From Stichopus chloronotus (Eukaryota > Echinodermata > Holothuroidea > Aspidochirotida > Stichopodidae), in the NCBI GenBank assembly GCA_021234535.1, contig CM037830.1:21879116-21943115 (forward strand): a DNA stretch of 64,000 bases, written 5' to 3'. The notes beneath the pieces are model-generated. The model was not told the DNA's origin. It did no database searches and worked only from the letters and a program-made list of their open reading frames with translations. This document shows, one piece after another, positions 41,645-51,653 of this stretch (position 1 is its first letter; every line of letters begins with the position of its first letter). The position numbers were made by a program, and so were the translations under genes.

Positions 41645-44149
41645 GTGAAGGAGCAATCATGGACAGTAGGTGGTTGCGATTTTCGTAACCACATTTTCTA
41701 TTTTGTACAAGGCGTACTTGTTTTGTTACTTCAGAACCAAAACGAACTTTTTATTGATCTGGCCGATAACAGTTGTACCCAATTTGTCAACCTTTTTTAT
41801 TCTTACTCTTATCGTCCACTTCAGAGTATACCCACTAGAGTTACTTCACACTCTGCCTCACTGCTTGATGTAATTTTCACGAATAGTTTATGTTTAAATT
41901 CTGTTTCTGGTGTAGTAGTTGATGACATTTCTGATCATTTTCCAGTTTTCACGCTTACTGATTTAAGTGTTGCTATGCTGAGAGAAAATTCAATCTTTTT
42001 TAAAAGAGACATCAACCCTGTTAGCCTTGACCAATTACGCTCCGCAGTTCAAAACGAATCCTGGGCAGATGTCTATAATTCTTCTGATGTTGATAGCGCC
42101 TTTGATAATTTCAATAAGATATTCTTAAATCATTTAAATAATTGTCTTCCTTGGGTAGCCCATACCAAAAAGTGTAGTAACCGAAATTCGAAGCACTGGA
42201 TCACCCAAGCCATACTGAACTCTTGTAAAACAAAGAATCGTTTATTCAAAAGGTACCTCCGTAGTCGGTCTGCTGCTGCTTTGAACGAGTATAAACGATT
42301 TCGAAATCGTCTTACTTCTGTCATCAGACAGGCTAAGAAATTTTACTTCTCTACTTTGTTCAGCAATACCACACAGGACACGAAATCTACATGGCGCTCA
42401 ATTAATACCCTGTTGTATGGTCGAGGTACTGATTTTACTGCTGATAAATTAAATTATCATGGAACTAGTGTTTCGAATCCTTCCGATGTTGCAAATATTT
42501 TTAATGATTATTTTACTGCCATTGGTCCTGCTACCCAGGCAGGGATTCCCCCCTCACACTGTAGTTATAAGTCCTATCTGTCCCATCGGGTTGTCGACTC
42601 TCTATTCATTAGTCCAGCATCATGCGAGGAGGTGTTAAATATAATATTTTCTCTTAAAAATTCTGCCTCTGGTTTTGATGGAATTTCCTCTACGATCCTC
42701 AAATATGTGGCTCATTCCCTGTGCACCCCACTAACCTACCTTTTTAATCTTTCGTTAGAGAAAGGTATTGTTCCTAGTCCTCTCAAAATTGCACGTGTTG
42801 TTCCTGTTTTTAAATCTGGTGATAAAGATTCGGTTAATAATTACAGACCTATTTCAATTTTACCATGTCTCTCCAAAGTACTCGAAAAACTTATGTTTAC
42901 TCGATTATATTCTTTTTTTGTAAAGCAAAATCAATTGTATGAATACCAATTTGGGTTCCTTCCTGGGCGTTCGACTTCGCATGCTATTTTACACTTCACT
43001 AATAAAGTAACAGATGCCTTCGAAAAAAACCAGTATGCATCAGGCATTTTCTTGGACCTGTCTAAGGCTTTTGATACATTGGACCATAGAATCTTACTCA
43101 GTAAACTTGAACATTACGGTATTAGGGGTACAGCACTGGATTGGTTTAAAAAATATGTTACTGATCGTTACCAATATGTTGGCATTAACAATGTTAATTC
43201 TGTACGTAAGCGTATTACTTGTGGTGTTCCTCAGGGATCTATTCTAGGTCCTTTGTTGTTTATTATTTATATCAATGATCTCCACAGGGCTAGTAATAAA
43301 TTGCATGTAATTTCTTATGCTGACGATACCAATCTTTTTTATTCCAGTAATAACCTCAGTTGTCTACTAAATGTAATACAATATGAATTTATCTATGTTC
43401 ACAACTGGTTTTGTGCAAACAAGCTATCTCTCAATGTAAAGAAAACCAATTTTGTTATTTTTACCTCACCTTCTAAGCAACTTAATCAGGGTGTAAACAA
43501 CATACAACTTTGTGGTACTAACATACAGCGTTCAAATGTTACTAAGTTTCTTGGTGTGTTTGTTGATTCTCATCTCACCTGGACTGCTCATATCCAGTAT
43601 GTTAGCACGAAAGTTTCAAAAGGTGTGGGGATACTAAACAGATTTCGACAACTTCTTCCTAGGAAAATTTTGGTATCCCTGTATAATACCCTTATACTCC
43701 CTTATCTCACTTATTGTAATATCATTTGGGGGAGCACGTATGCTACCAGAATTAAACCTCTCTTTATTTTGCAGAAAAGGGCTATTAGATGTATATGCAA
43801 CGTAGACTATCGTCATCATACTGCACCTCTCTTCGCTAGTCTTAACCTTCTTAATATTTATGATTTAAATCGGTATCTTACCGGGTTGTTTATTTTTGAC
43901 TGGTTATATAACAGAACCCCGTCAATATTTCGTGCTCAGTTTCAGTTTCGTGATAGCAATTACCCTTATCCTAGTCGTGCTTCAAATCAGTTTATCACTC
44001 CCCTTTGTAGGCTTAGGTCATCTCAATTTGGTCTTCGATTTGTAGGTGGAAAACTTTGGAATTCTCTCCCCTTGGAAGTTACAAACTGTAAAACACAATA
44101 TGCATTTAAAAAGCAGCTTAAAATTCATTTCATTGCAAATTACCTTTGA
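41645..44149 (+). CDS. reverse transcriptase of a truncated LINE
   Basis: An 834-codon frame with no internal stop. Residues 64-100 are the end of an apurinic-type endonuclease (SHSASLLDVIFTN, then SDH at 96-98). Residues ~380-640 are the reverse transcriptase: NYRPISILPCLSKVLEKLM at 399-417, FLDLSKAFDT with the first catalytic Asp at 471, GVPQGSILGPLLF at 527-539, and the YADD active site at 558-561. The C-terminal portion (CNIIWG, then LWNSLP) is typical of CR1, Crack and Daphne-type elements. The first ~40 codons lie upstream of recognisable element sequence and are probably host flank; the frame opens with GTG, not ATG. The lack of any disruption implies a young insertion. Since most of the endonuclease is absent, this copy should not mobilise itself. 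Confidence 0.9.
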   Translation: MKEQSWTVGGCDFRNHIFYFVQGVLVLLLQNQNELFIDLADNSCTQFVNLFYSYSYRPLQSIPTRVTSHSASLLDVIFTNSLCLNSVSGVVVDDISDHFPVFTLTDLSVAMLRENSIFFKRDINPVSLDQLRSAVQNESWADVYNSSDVDSAFDNFNKIFLNHLNNCLPWVAHTKKCSNRNSKHWITQAILNSCKTKNRLFKRYLRSRSAAALNEYKRFRNRLTSVIRQAKKFYFSTLFSNTTQDTKSTWRSINTLLYGRGTDFTADKLNYHGTSVSNPSDVANIFNDYFTAIGPATQAGIPPSHCSYKSYLSHRVVDSLFISPASCEEVLNIIFSLKNSASGFDGISSTILKYVAHSLCTPLTYLFNLSLEKGIVPSPLKIARVVPVFKSGDKDSVNNYRPISILPCLSKVLEKLMFTRLYSFFVKQNQLYEYQFGFLPGRSTSHAILHFTNKVTDAFEKNQYASGIFLDLSKAFDTLDHRILLSKLEHYGIRGTALDWFKKYVTDRYQYVGINNVNSVRKRITCGVPQGSILGPLLFIIYINDLHRASNKLHVISYADDTNLFYSSNNLSCLLNVIQYEFIYVHNWFCANKLSLNVKKTNFVIFTSPSKQLNQGVNNIQLCGTNIQRSNVTKFLGVFVDSHLTWTAHIQYVSTKVSKGVGILNRFRQLLPRKILVSLYNTLILPYLTYCNIIWGSTYATRIKPLFILQKRAIRCICNVDYRHHTAPLFASLNLLNIYDLNRYLTGLFIFDWLYNRTPSIFRAQFQFRDSNYPYPSRASNQFITPLCRLRSSQFGLRFVGGKLWNSLPLEVTNCKTQYAFKKQLKIHFIANYL

Positions 44150-44460
44150 ACTACCGTCTTTTTTGCATTTCTGTTCTCTATTCTTGTTTTTTTTTTTTGT
44201 GTGTGCTTTTCTTTTGTTGTCTTGTATTTTCTCTCTGTCTTTAAGGGGTGTCAACACCCACAAGCTCCTAGGAGCTTTCAGTTGCCACTCCTCAGTCTCT
44301 TACCTTTTTTTTGTTAAGTAAAGTAATTATTTTATGAAGTGTCTAAGCATGATGATCCTTATATACTGTATTTTCGTTACTTTTTCCACTCTCAGAATAT
44401 TGTTATGTCTTATATTATAAGTAAGAGATTGGAATAAAGTCATACTGAACTGAACTGAAT
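41740..44460 (+). mobile_element. 5'-truncated non-LTR retrotransposon (Jockey/CR1 superclade)
   Basis: The element contains the C-terminal end of the endonuclease, a full reverse transcriptase and the cysteine-bearing C-terminal region. It then has a 3' UTR with two hairpins, an AATAAA at 44433-44438 and a GAACT pentanucleotide tail. Recognisable element sequence begins near codon 40 of the frame, so the 5' UTR, any first ORF and most of the endonuclease are missing. This is the usual result of incomplete reverse transcription. The left junction is approximate and I cannot define a target duplication. Confidence 0.85.
44246..44277 (+). promoter_or_regulatory. two hairpins in the LINE 3' UTR
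   Basis: GGGTGT-CA-ACACCC is followed at once by the perfect 16-bp palindrome AAGCTCCTAGGAGCTT. Hairpins in this position are known in several LINE clades to be recognised by the reverse transcriptase; the role here is inferred. Confidence 0.55.
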
Positions 44461-45215
44461 TATCTAACTTGAATAAGGGATCTGAAAGTACAAGTACAGT
44501 GTGCGAAAGGTTAAAGCTCATTCCTACATCAAACCTTGCTCGAAAACAAAGGTGAAGCACTTTGGCATAGTACCAATACATGTATATGTCCATCCGAGTA
44601 AGGCACCCCACTCTCTGCGTCCATTGTTTACTATCTCGTCTGCTCGAAGAAAGAATGAGTAGCGCCCCCGTTATTACCGTCCCTCTGTCGCTCCCGGATT
44701 TTCTTACCGACAAACTGTACGGGAACACCCCCTCCCAATCCAATCAGCCACAATTACGTACTCGTGGCGCTGGGCACCTCATGACCTCAGTAAATCTCGA
44801 CTCGTTTGTGCAAACAGATGTGATGTACGGTTTGAGCATGGAATTAGTACATTCCATGGTTTGATCTCTCTTGGCAAGGACCAAGCATTTGATTTACACT
44901 TTTCGACTGTCGAGACATTCTCATCATCCAATTACTATTTTACAACACGATGAGCTCACAACGAAGGTCAGTGTTGGTGTGAGGTTCACCGGACCCTCAC
45001 AAGTATAAATTAGGCAGTAGTCCCCACAACTCCCTTTAAACGGAATTGTACGATACATTCCCGATGTGCAATCGGTCACCTACTTCAAAAAAAAAAGAAA
45101 AAAAAAAAGAGTTGGCTGTTATGGGCTACATGATAGTGAGTTCAGTGGAATGCCCAAAGCATTGGACTGAGTACACAAGCACTACCCTGAAGCAGATCAT
45201 TACCGTTGGCTTGAG
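44461..45215. other. non-coding, no feature recognised
   Basis: A 94-codon frame at 44580-44864 has no family resemblance or splice support. An A-rich run lies at 45086-45109. Confidence 0.4.
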
Positions 45216-45567
45216 GCTGGAATATGAGTTGTACTGGCAACCGCCTAATCATTTAATAAAGTTGTTCTTTGTCGCTGTTTCAGGGAAGAGAAAGTGGGAG
45301 AAAAGATCACCGAATGAGAACTATTTTATTCATCTTCCAAATATATGAAAACTGTGTTGACATTCTTGTTGGCCCTACAAAATTCAGACTCTCCGAGAAA
45401 GCCTAGCCATCGATTACTTTTACTTGAAATCAAAGAGAAAAAATGCAAATGAACATGAATATTCGTGTTGGAAAAAAAATGGCTTAACCAATATATTTGT
45501 TTGCAGTGGCTATAACATATTTGACTTTCAGTGGCAAAATATGACCAATTTTCAACTCATATTTCAG
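45216..45567 (+). mobile_element. short inverted-repeat element, family A copy 3
   Basis: The left end is GCTGGAATATGAGTT (45216-45230) and the right end is AACTCATATTTCAG (45554-45567). The interior aligns with the other two copies, including GTTGGCCCTACAAAATTCAGA, split here only by small changes. No intact shared frame. Confidence 0.7.
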
Positions 45568-46204
45568 TGGGCGCTAGTGGCACGGCAGCCTTGTTAAGTC
45601 CATGCATGCTCCTATGTCCACTGGGAAGTCGTTGAACGCCTACTTACAAGACCACCTTACCCTAACCTAACACTAACAGCCTTGTCACTGGCCCTGCAAC
45701 TAGCTACCAACAATTCGTGTAAATGCAATAGCCAAACAGTAATTTTTAGCAGAACCAGGTTCTTGTGGTAAATGTAACTGGACATCCTTGCGAATAACCA
45801 CCACGTTAGCAAGTAGGACTAGAGTACGGTATCTAAAAAAACAAAAAAATTGATCAATGACAGACTGCCGCTTAAAAGAGTAAAAAAAAATAGTCCGACC
45901 TCGTAAACAGTCATAAACTAGCCTCAATGTGAGCATTCAATTAAAAAGGTCTCCTTTGATACAGTGTGTGATTCGTAAACCCATTTGACATTTACAATGT
46001 TTTTGAAATCTGTGAAAGAAATATGCGACTAAGATTATTTCATTAAATTGACTTTCTGCTTAATACGTGCAAAGTTTTTTTTTTTTTTTTTGGGGGGGGG
46101 GGTGTGTTAGGAGGAGACGTCTCATGGTTAAAAATATTCCGAAGTGTAATATTCGACAATTAAAGGGAAATAGAGCTTTCGTTTCACAGGGAAAATCATA
46201 CTTT
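45568..46204. other. non-coding; T/G composite run
   Basis: A T16 run passes directly into G11 at 46076-46102. No exon supported. Confidence 0.4.
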
Positions 46205-46420
46205 TTTAAACCAACATTCCTGAAAAAGGAAGGACGGTAGATTTCTCTGCAAGAAATAAGATTCTTATAAGTAGAAATTGATTTTTTTTGGGGGGGTGGT
46301 TGCTAAGGAATAATTTTTTCACAGAAACTTTTAAATATTCAAGCATGTTCTGGAACTAATCTTATGCATAATGTTTTGAGGAGATCAATCTTTTGCAGAT
46401 GTTTATTTATGAGGCTGAAT
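46205..46420 (+). repeat. dispersed repeat family B, copy 2
   Basis: Second copy of the block described at 22255-22470, same orientation, about 24 kb away. It has gained a T8G7 run at about 46282-46296. Confidence 0.55.
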
Positions 46421-47267
46421 GGTTTACCAATGATTAAAGCTGTTTCCTTTGTATACCTAATTGTTTTCTCATTGTAAACGCCCTTTTCCCCTGTAAGGTG
46501 TCGAGATACCTTAAGTTATTGTGGAAACACGGAAATACAAGTCCCGTGTGGCCCTCCTGCAGTTGGGGGGGGGTAAACGTCTAAGAGGACACTCTGAAGT
46601 TATCATATTAGGTGTAACTTCAAGGTAATTTGTTTTGCCATAATGCAAGTGAACCTTTATATCAAGGTTATTTCTTTGTGGGGGGGGGGGGGATCAAATG
46701 CCCCCTCCACTTCCGCCCGGGCTTCCTTGAGTACCGTAGTACAATCACATGGTTATGGTCGTTTAGTGTTACCTTTGAATAATTTTTGGCTCACAGAGCA
46801 ACAACAACGTGCACTTTGGAAACGATCAACTCGAGTTAACTGAGCACGGCAGTCAAAGTGCCATAAACGAGAGTAACCGTTGTGTTCACGGGGCCCCCGT
46901 GCGCCAGGACCCATACGAATCTGCCTAACCTACCACGGGCATCTGACCGGGCTATGACGGCCTAGCTATTGTACACACATGGTAAATCCATCATCCAAAC
47001 ATTTAATCTATCAAATCATTAGGCTTACATAGCGAAAATATACTCTATGATAAATACCCTAATGACAACTTAGATTGGATATAAACTGATTAACAGTTTT
47101 TCTCAAGTAATCTCAACGAATACATGTCGCAGAACTAGACTGACAAGTGATGGCCGACTGTTCGTTGAATAATACAAAATGAGGCTTTCTCTTTTCCATT
47201 ACAGCAAGGTAGGTGGACAATTTGATCTTTCATTGTGGAAAGATTTTAGGGGTATTTTGAACGCGGA
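46421..47267. other. non-coding; poly(G) tract
   Basis: A 13-G run at 46680-46692 and no supported exon. Confidence 0.4.
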
Positions 47268-47945
47268 TGAAAGACGATGTTATTCTCCAAGTCTCAAACA
47301 GTGTCTTCCAACTTTGCGAGTATCTGACTAATTTTATGAATCATAATTCAATCTTTTTGCTTGAAAATTCAATCTTTTACTCGATATTTCCAAATGACAA
47401 GATAAGCTTTCCATAACACCAAAATTACTAAGTTTAATTGACACAATCGCCTGTAATCAACAATTTAGGATACAGCGATTTTACTGTACATTTTGTATGA
47501 ACTGCATGTATCCTACTACACATACGAGTACGGTGTTCGCAGACTTAGCCATCGATTTATGTCGCGCAAATAGTCCCGACATGCACATGTATAGGGGCGG
47601 GACTAATTTGTCTTACATTTGTCGAGTACCTGACTCATGTACGAAATTTAATGAAACAAAACTGATATTAGTGGGTAGGAGATTACATTTCCCTTTATTT
47701 TGATGATAACTGAATGGCGTTTTACGTCTCGATGTAATAATAGATAATTTAACGCGGTGTTGGTAACAGATTTATAGACCTTTCATAAGAAGGGTCAAAT
47801 TCCTACTTTTACACACCCTTGCTCACCGAAGTGGCCATCAAAAGCATTTTGTATGTTTTACCAAATATTTTTCATGATTTTAACCTTTTTACAGTTCCTA
47901 AAGATTGAGATATTATGCTTATAAAATCACCTCGTTTAGTTTATG
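47268..47945 (-). repeat. long dispersed repeat family C, copy 2
   Basis: Reverse-complement counterpart of 19715-20345. The best-conserved part is 47440-47760, with the words CGCCTGTAATCAACAATTTA and TTTACGTCTCGATGTAATAA. Open frames inside it (47497-47703) are not conserved in copy 1. Confidence 0.72.
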
Positions 47946-48209
47946 GACATTCTTACTTGTACTTACTTGAGCCGTTTAGGTCGCCAAAAAATGACACTTA
48001 CTTGGAAGCCCACCTTACACCCCTTGGAGTATTCAACTGAAACTTACTGGGCCAGTAGCTCGTATGTGGAGGTTACCTCATGATATACAAACGACATGGA
48101 TCGGGATCACCCACTAGGGTTAGGGGTGAGAAGGGGGGTCAAAATGTGTGCGTGTGCATAAGAGGTAAATGTGTGCGTGTGCGTGCGCGCGCGTGTGTGT
48201 GTACAATCG

Positions 48210-48640
48210 AACTTGTGTCACGATCCCTCCTAGTCGGTAAGTCGGATGAACCTCAAACGTGGTGCGTATGTGCCCGGGTGTAAGATGTAGTGTCCGGCCA
48301 AGCGATGACGTCATAGGTCACAGGTCATGAAAACGAAAAACACATTTTTAGCATTATCTCAATGTTTTAATATTCTAAAGTGATAAAAATACCATATATG
48401 GAAAGAAGACAAGACGAGAATTTTCTTAAAAAAATGTTGATGACATCACCAGGTCAAGGGTCACATGATTAACGGTCAAACCGGCAAAAATGCTCTAAAA
48501 GTGTGTCACGATATCCTTTTAAACGGTAAGTCTGATAAACTTCAACTTTGGTGGGTATAGGTGCCTGGGTGTGAAATGTACTAGTGTCCGCTAGGCGATG
48601 TTGGTAAAGGTCAAGGTTACTGTAGCGCACAACACAGTGT
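48210..48640. repeat. two diverged ~288-bp tandem units with a possible third at 49500
   Basis: TCACGATCCCTCC...CGGTAAGTC (48219) and TCACGATATCCTT...CGGTAAGTC (48507) start units 288 bp apart. Both continue through CTTCAA/CCTCAA, GGTGxGTAT, GGGTGTxAxATG and GTGTCCG, and then carry AGGTCA words. A weaker third copy may lie at about 49500-49620. A GT/GC-rich microsatellite lies at 48150-48201. Confidence 0.5.
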
Positions 48641-50534
48641 GTGAGGGGTTGGTAGTGCATGTTGTCAACATGACTTTTACATCTTTGCCTTTTTCATGAA
48701 TGTGAAACGTTATTTCAACCTATGCAACCATGTTCTGGGCTGAGTGATCATGTCTGGTAGCAATGTAAGTTTCCATGCGTTAGTAGTATCTTAACTCACT
48801 CAGAGTACATTTTTACGGTGTATATGCCTACTACACAATAGTACAGGAACTCGAGCTGTTTAGGCACTGTGAAGGTAGTACTGGATGTACGCACACCGCG
48901 CTTTTCAGGGTATTCAAAACATCCAGGGTGAAGGGGTTTGCGGATCTGAGGGATACTTTGACGCGCACACATTTCAAGGAATACATCTGACACACGCTCG
49001 ATTTTTACGCACATGTCTGCGCGCATGCAGGTATTTGTGCAGTTTGACGCATATGGGTTGTAGTTCAGTACTAGATCACTAAGCTAAGTAACTGGAGTAT
49101 CCAGCACCTCCATCCACAACGGGCGATCTGAATGACTGATGAAAATAATGTACAGCTCAGCGCACTCCCGGAAGTACATGAAATGATGTGGGAACGATCA
49201 TGCAAAATTATAGGGATTAGATTTGCAACTCCGTGGATTGTCCACTTGCTCATCGCCCTATAGGGGCTAAGATGAGACATTGTAGTCACTTGGCTAGTGG
49301 AGCTGTTCTACTGTGCACCCATGGGAGAACTGTTGCCGTGTAAACGCTTGAAGTGGATGAGGAGCGACACCCCAGGGGTACCCCCATGGTAGTGTGACCA
49401 TGGGTACAGGAGGGTCCTGTTGGGTGGTATAAATAAAAACGAGTCCGTGCGGATGTGTGTGTGTGTGTGTGCGTCCGTACCTGTCCAAATGATTGTTTTT
49501 ACAATATCTCACAGAATATACAGAATACCTTATATTTTATAGAATACCTTAAAAAGTACATGAGCGATTAAGTTTAAACTTGGTAAGGATGCCAAAATGT
49601 CCAAGATGTATTGGTTGTATGGTAAATTGAGTAAAACTTGCTGATTTTTGAGGGAAATGTGATGTCTTCTTGACATTAATTCAACATTGCTTCAGCCATA
49701 CGTTTTACTTTCAGTCCATTTAAGGCACTCATGTTCCCATATTTTTTTTTTTGGCAAATGTTATGTTCACGACTGAAGATCAGTGAACGTATTGGGCTAA
49801 TCAAAGCAATGAATCTCATATTGGGTCACCATTGTTCTGGTTATAATTCATGTTAATTGCTTGGACTAAACAAAATCAAAATAGTAGATCCGCTAGGCAA
49901 ACTTTTGCTCCCCATTTTTTACAAATCAAAGAAACTTGCCTACCGTTGCTTCATAACCTCCATGCTTTTTTTTCATGAAAGACGGATTCACTAGTCAGCA
50001 AACTTGCTCTTGTGTGCTGACATCAATCCTCGCCCGATGAGCATTGCGGTTGTCGTACACCAAATATAAGGGGAGAGTCGTAAGGATCCGCACTGAACTG
50101 GTCCGTAACTGGCAGATAAACATACTCGTCGTTCATTAACGGGCGTTGTCCGATTTTATAGACGATGGGTCGAGTGCAGCCCTCTCACAATTAGACATTA
50201 GAACAAATCGCACGGCCCAATAGCATTCGGGAACCCAAGTGGTACGGCTCTGTAAGACCCATGAGAACTAGGCATACTTGTACAAATGATCTCCAGTACA
50301 AGTAAAAACAAAACAAACATCATGGATTAAAATAACGATCATGAAAAATCGTAACATAGTAAGTTTGTATTTTTTAAGGTAACGTTTGTTACATACCTTA
50401 TCTCTTGTGATTAAGGTGTCACAAAACGGGGCTAAACGTTGGTAATTGTGTTATTTTAAAAATGGCTCAGCGGTGCCTCAACTGTAAGTTCACATACGTT
50501 ACGAGTAATAGGAACTTGTTCATTAACATAAATA
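48641..50534. other. non-coding; hairpin and TG run
   Basis: A hairpin CCCATGGT-AGTGTG-ACCATGGG at 49383-49404, a (TG)n run at 49455-49471, and no supported exon. Confidence 0.4.
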
Positions 50535-50550
50535 ACTAATATATCTTCAT

Positions 50551-50625
<75 letters not shown>

Positions 50626-50639
50626 GAAGGTATATTAGT
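50535..50639. repeat. 105-bp AT hairpin with unique arms
   Basis: ACTAATATATCTTCAT (50535-50550) and ATGAAGGTATATTAGT (50624-50639) are complementary with one mismatch. They enclose an (AT)n tract that is itself self-complementary, so the whole block can fold into one hairpin. Confidence 0.8.
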
Positions 50640-50724
50640 TTTATATATATATATTAGTTTTCAGGACCACCGGTCCCTTCTTCAGATAAGTATCAGGCAA
50701 CTATAAGGATAAAACGAAAAACGG

Positions 50725-50948
50725 ATGCTTTAAAACGGAAGAACGGCAGGAACGGCAAGAACGGCTATATTCTGTAGCCTATTCTTCTTATCCCTTTGTT
50801 CTTTTTAAACACTCTTACACTTTTTTATTCGTCCCATTTTATATCCCTTTTTTTCAGATTTTAGTTTTTCGCTTTAACCCCCATTGTTTAGTCTCTGTTT
50901 CTCATTTCTCAGTTAGTGCTACCTTGCCGTTCTTCCGTTTTAAAGCAT
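50725..50948. repeat. 23-bp perfect inverted repeat
   Basis: Arms at 50725-50747 and 50926-50948, both containing GCTTTAAAACGGAAGAACGG or its complement, separated by 178 bp. Possibly the ends of a small transposon or foldback element. A short GGACC-ACC-GGTCC hairpin lies upstream at 50664-50676. Confidence 0.7.
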
Positions 50949-51653
50949 CAACAACGTCCCAAAAGCCAGTATATATTCATGTTTCACAGTTTTTAAGTTG
51001 TCTTACGTTGTGTTGTCTGTCGACAATTTTTACCGCATGTAGATACCAGCATGAACCTCAAATGGCACAAGAAATAACAGTAAGTCATTTAGTTCGCATT
51101 ACACTGCTTTATAATTTGTTTTTTGTTTTCGAAGGCTCCGAAGGCGATCTTAAATATTTGCAACCCTGTTTCTGACCGGTAATGATCAGGATTCAAGGTA
51201 TGAGTAGTTGTGAAATACAGCCCTCATAATTCCATTTCGATTTCTTTCAAATCAGTCTCTCGTGTATCTCTTGCTAAAACCACCATGAAAATAGATAGGC
51301 CTATAATTGATTATATCAAACAATTTTTGTTTTTATATCGACAAAGATGAATAGTTTTTATTCCACCTTTTCTTTGGGGGGGGGGGGAGTTTTAGAAGTT
51401 CGGGAAGACGATTTATGATGAATTCTGACAGGATAATCCAACCATTTCACAGGAGGGGGTTTGCAGTGAGACGGCCTCTAAAAAGTAATGGAAGGTTATG
51501 TGTTGAACATGGATCCTTCTCCCACAGTGCCCACAAAAAAAAAAAAAAAACGACAGCAACACAATGTGCAGCCACAACTTCAGTTATAGTAAAAAAAAAG
51601 AAAAAACGTCTGTCATTCAAAAGTGAATTTAAGAGAGGCACTTTCCTGTATTT
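50949..51653. other. non-coding, 3' flank of the LRR gene
   Basis: A TTTATT at 51357-51362 would be an AATAAA polyadenylation signal on the minus strand, about 290 bases past the receptor stop. A poly(G) run lies near 51376 and two A-rich runs at 51536-51550 and 51590-51605. Confidence 0.35.

Noticed and set aside
47497..47703. 68-codon frame in repeat C copy 2
   Set aside because: Not preserved in copy 1, so probably accidental.
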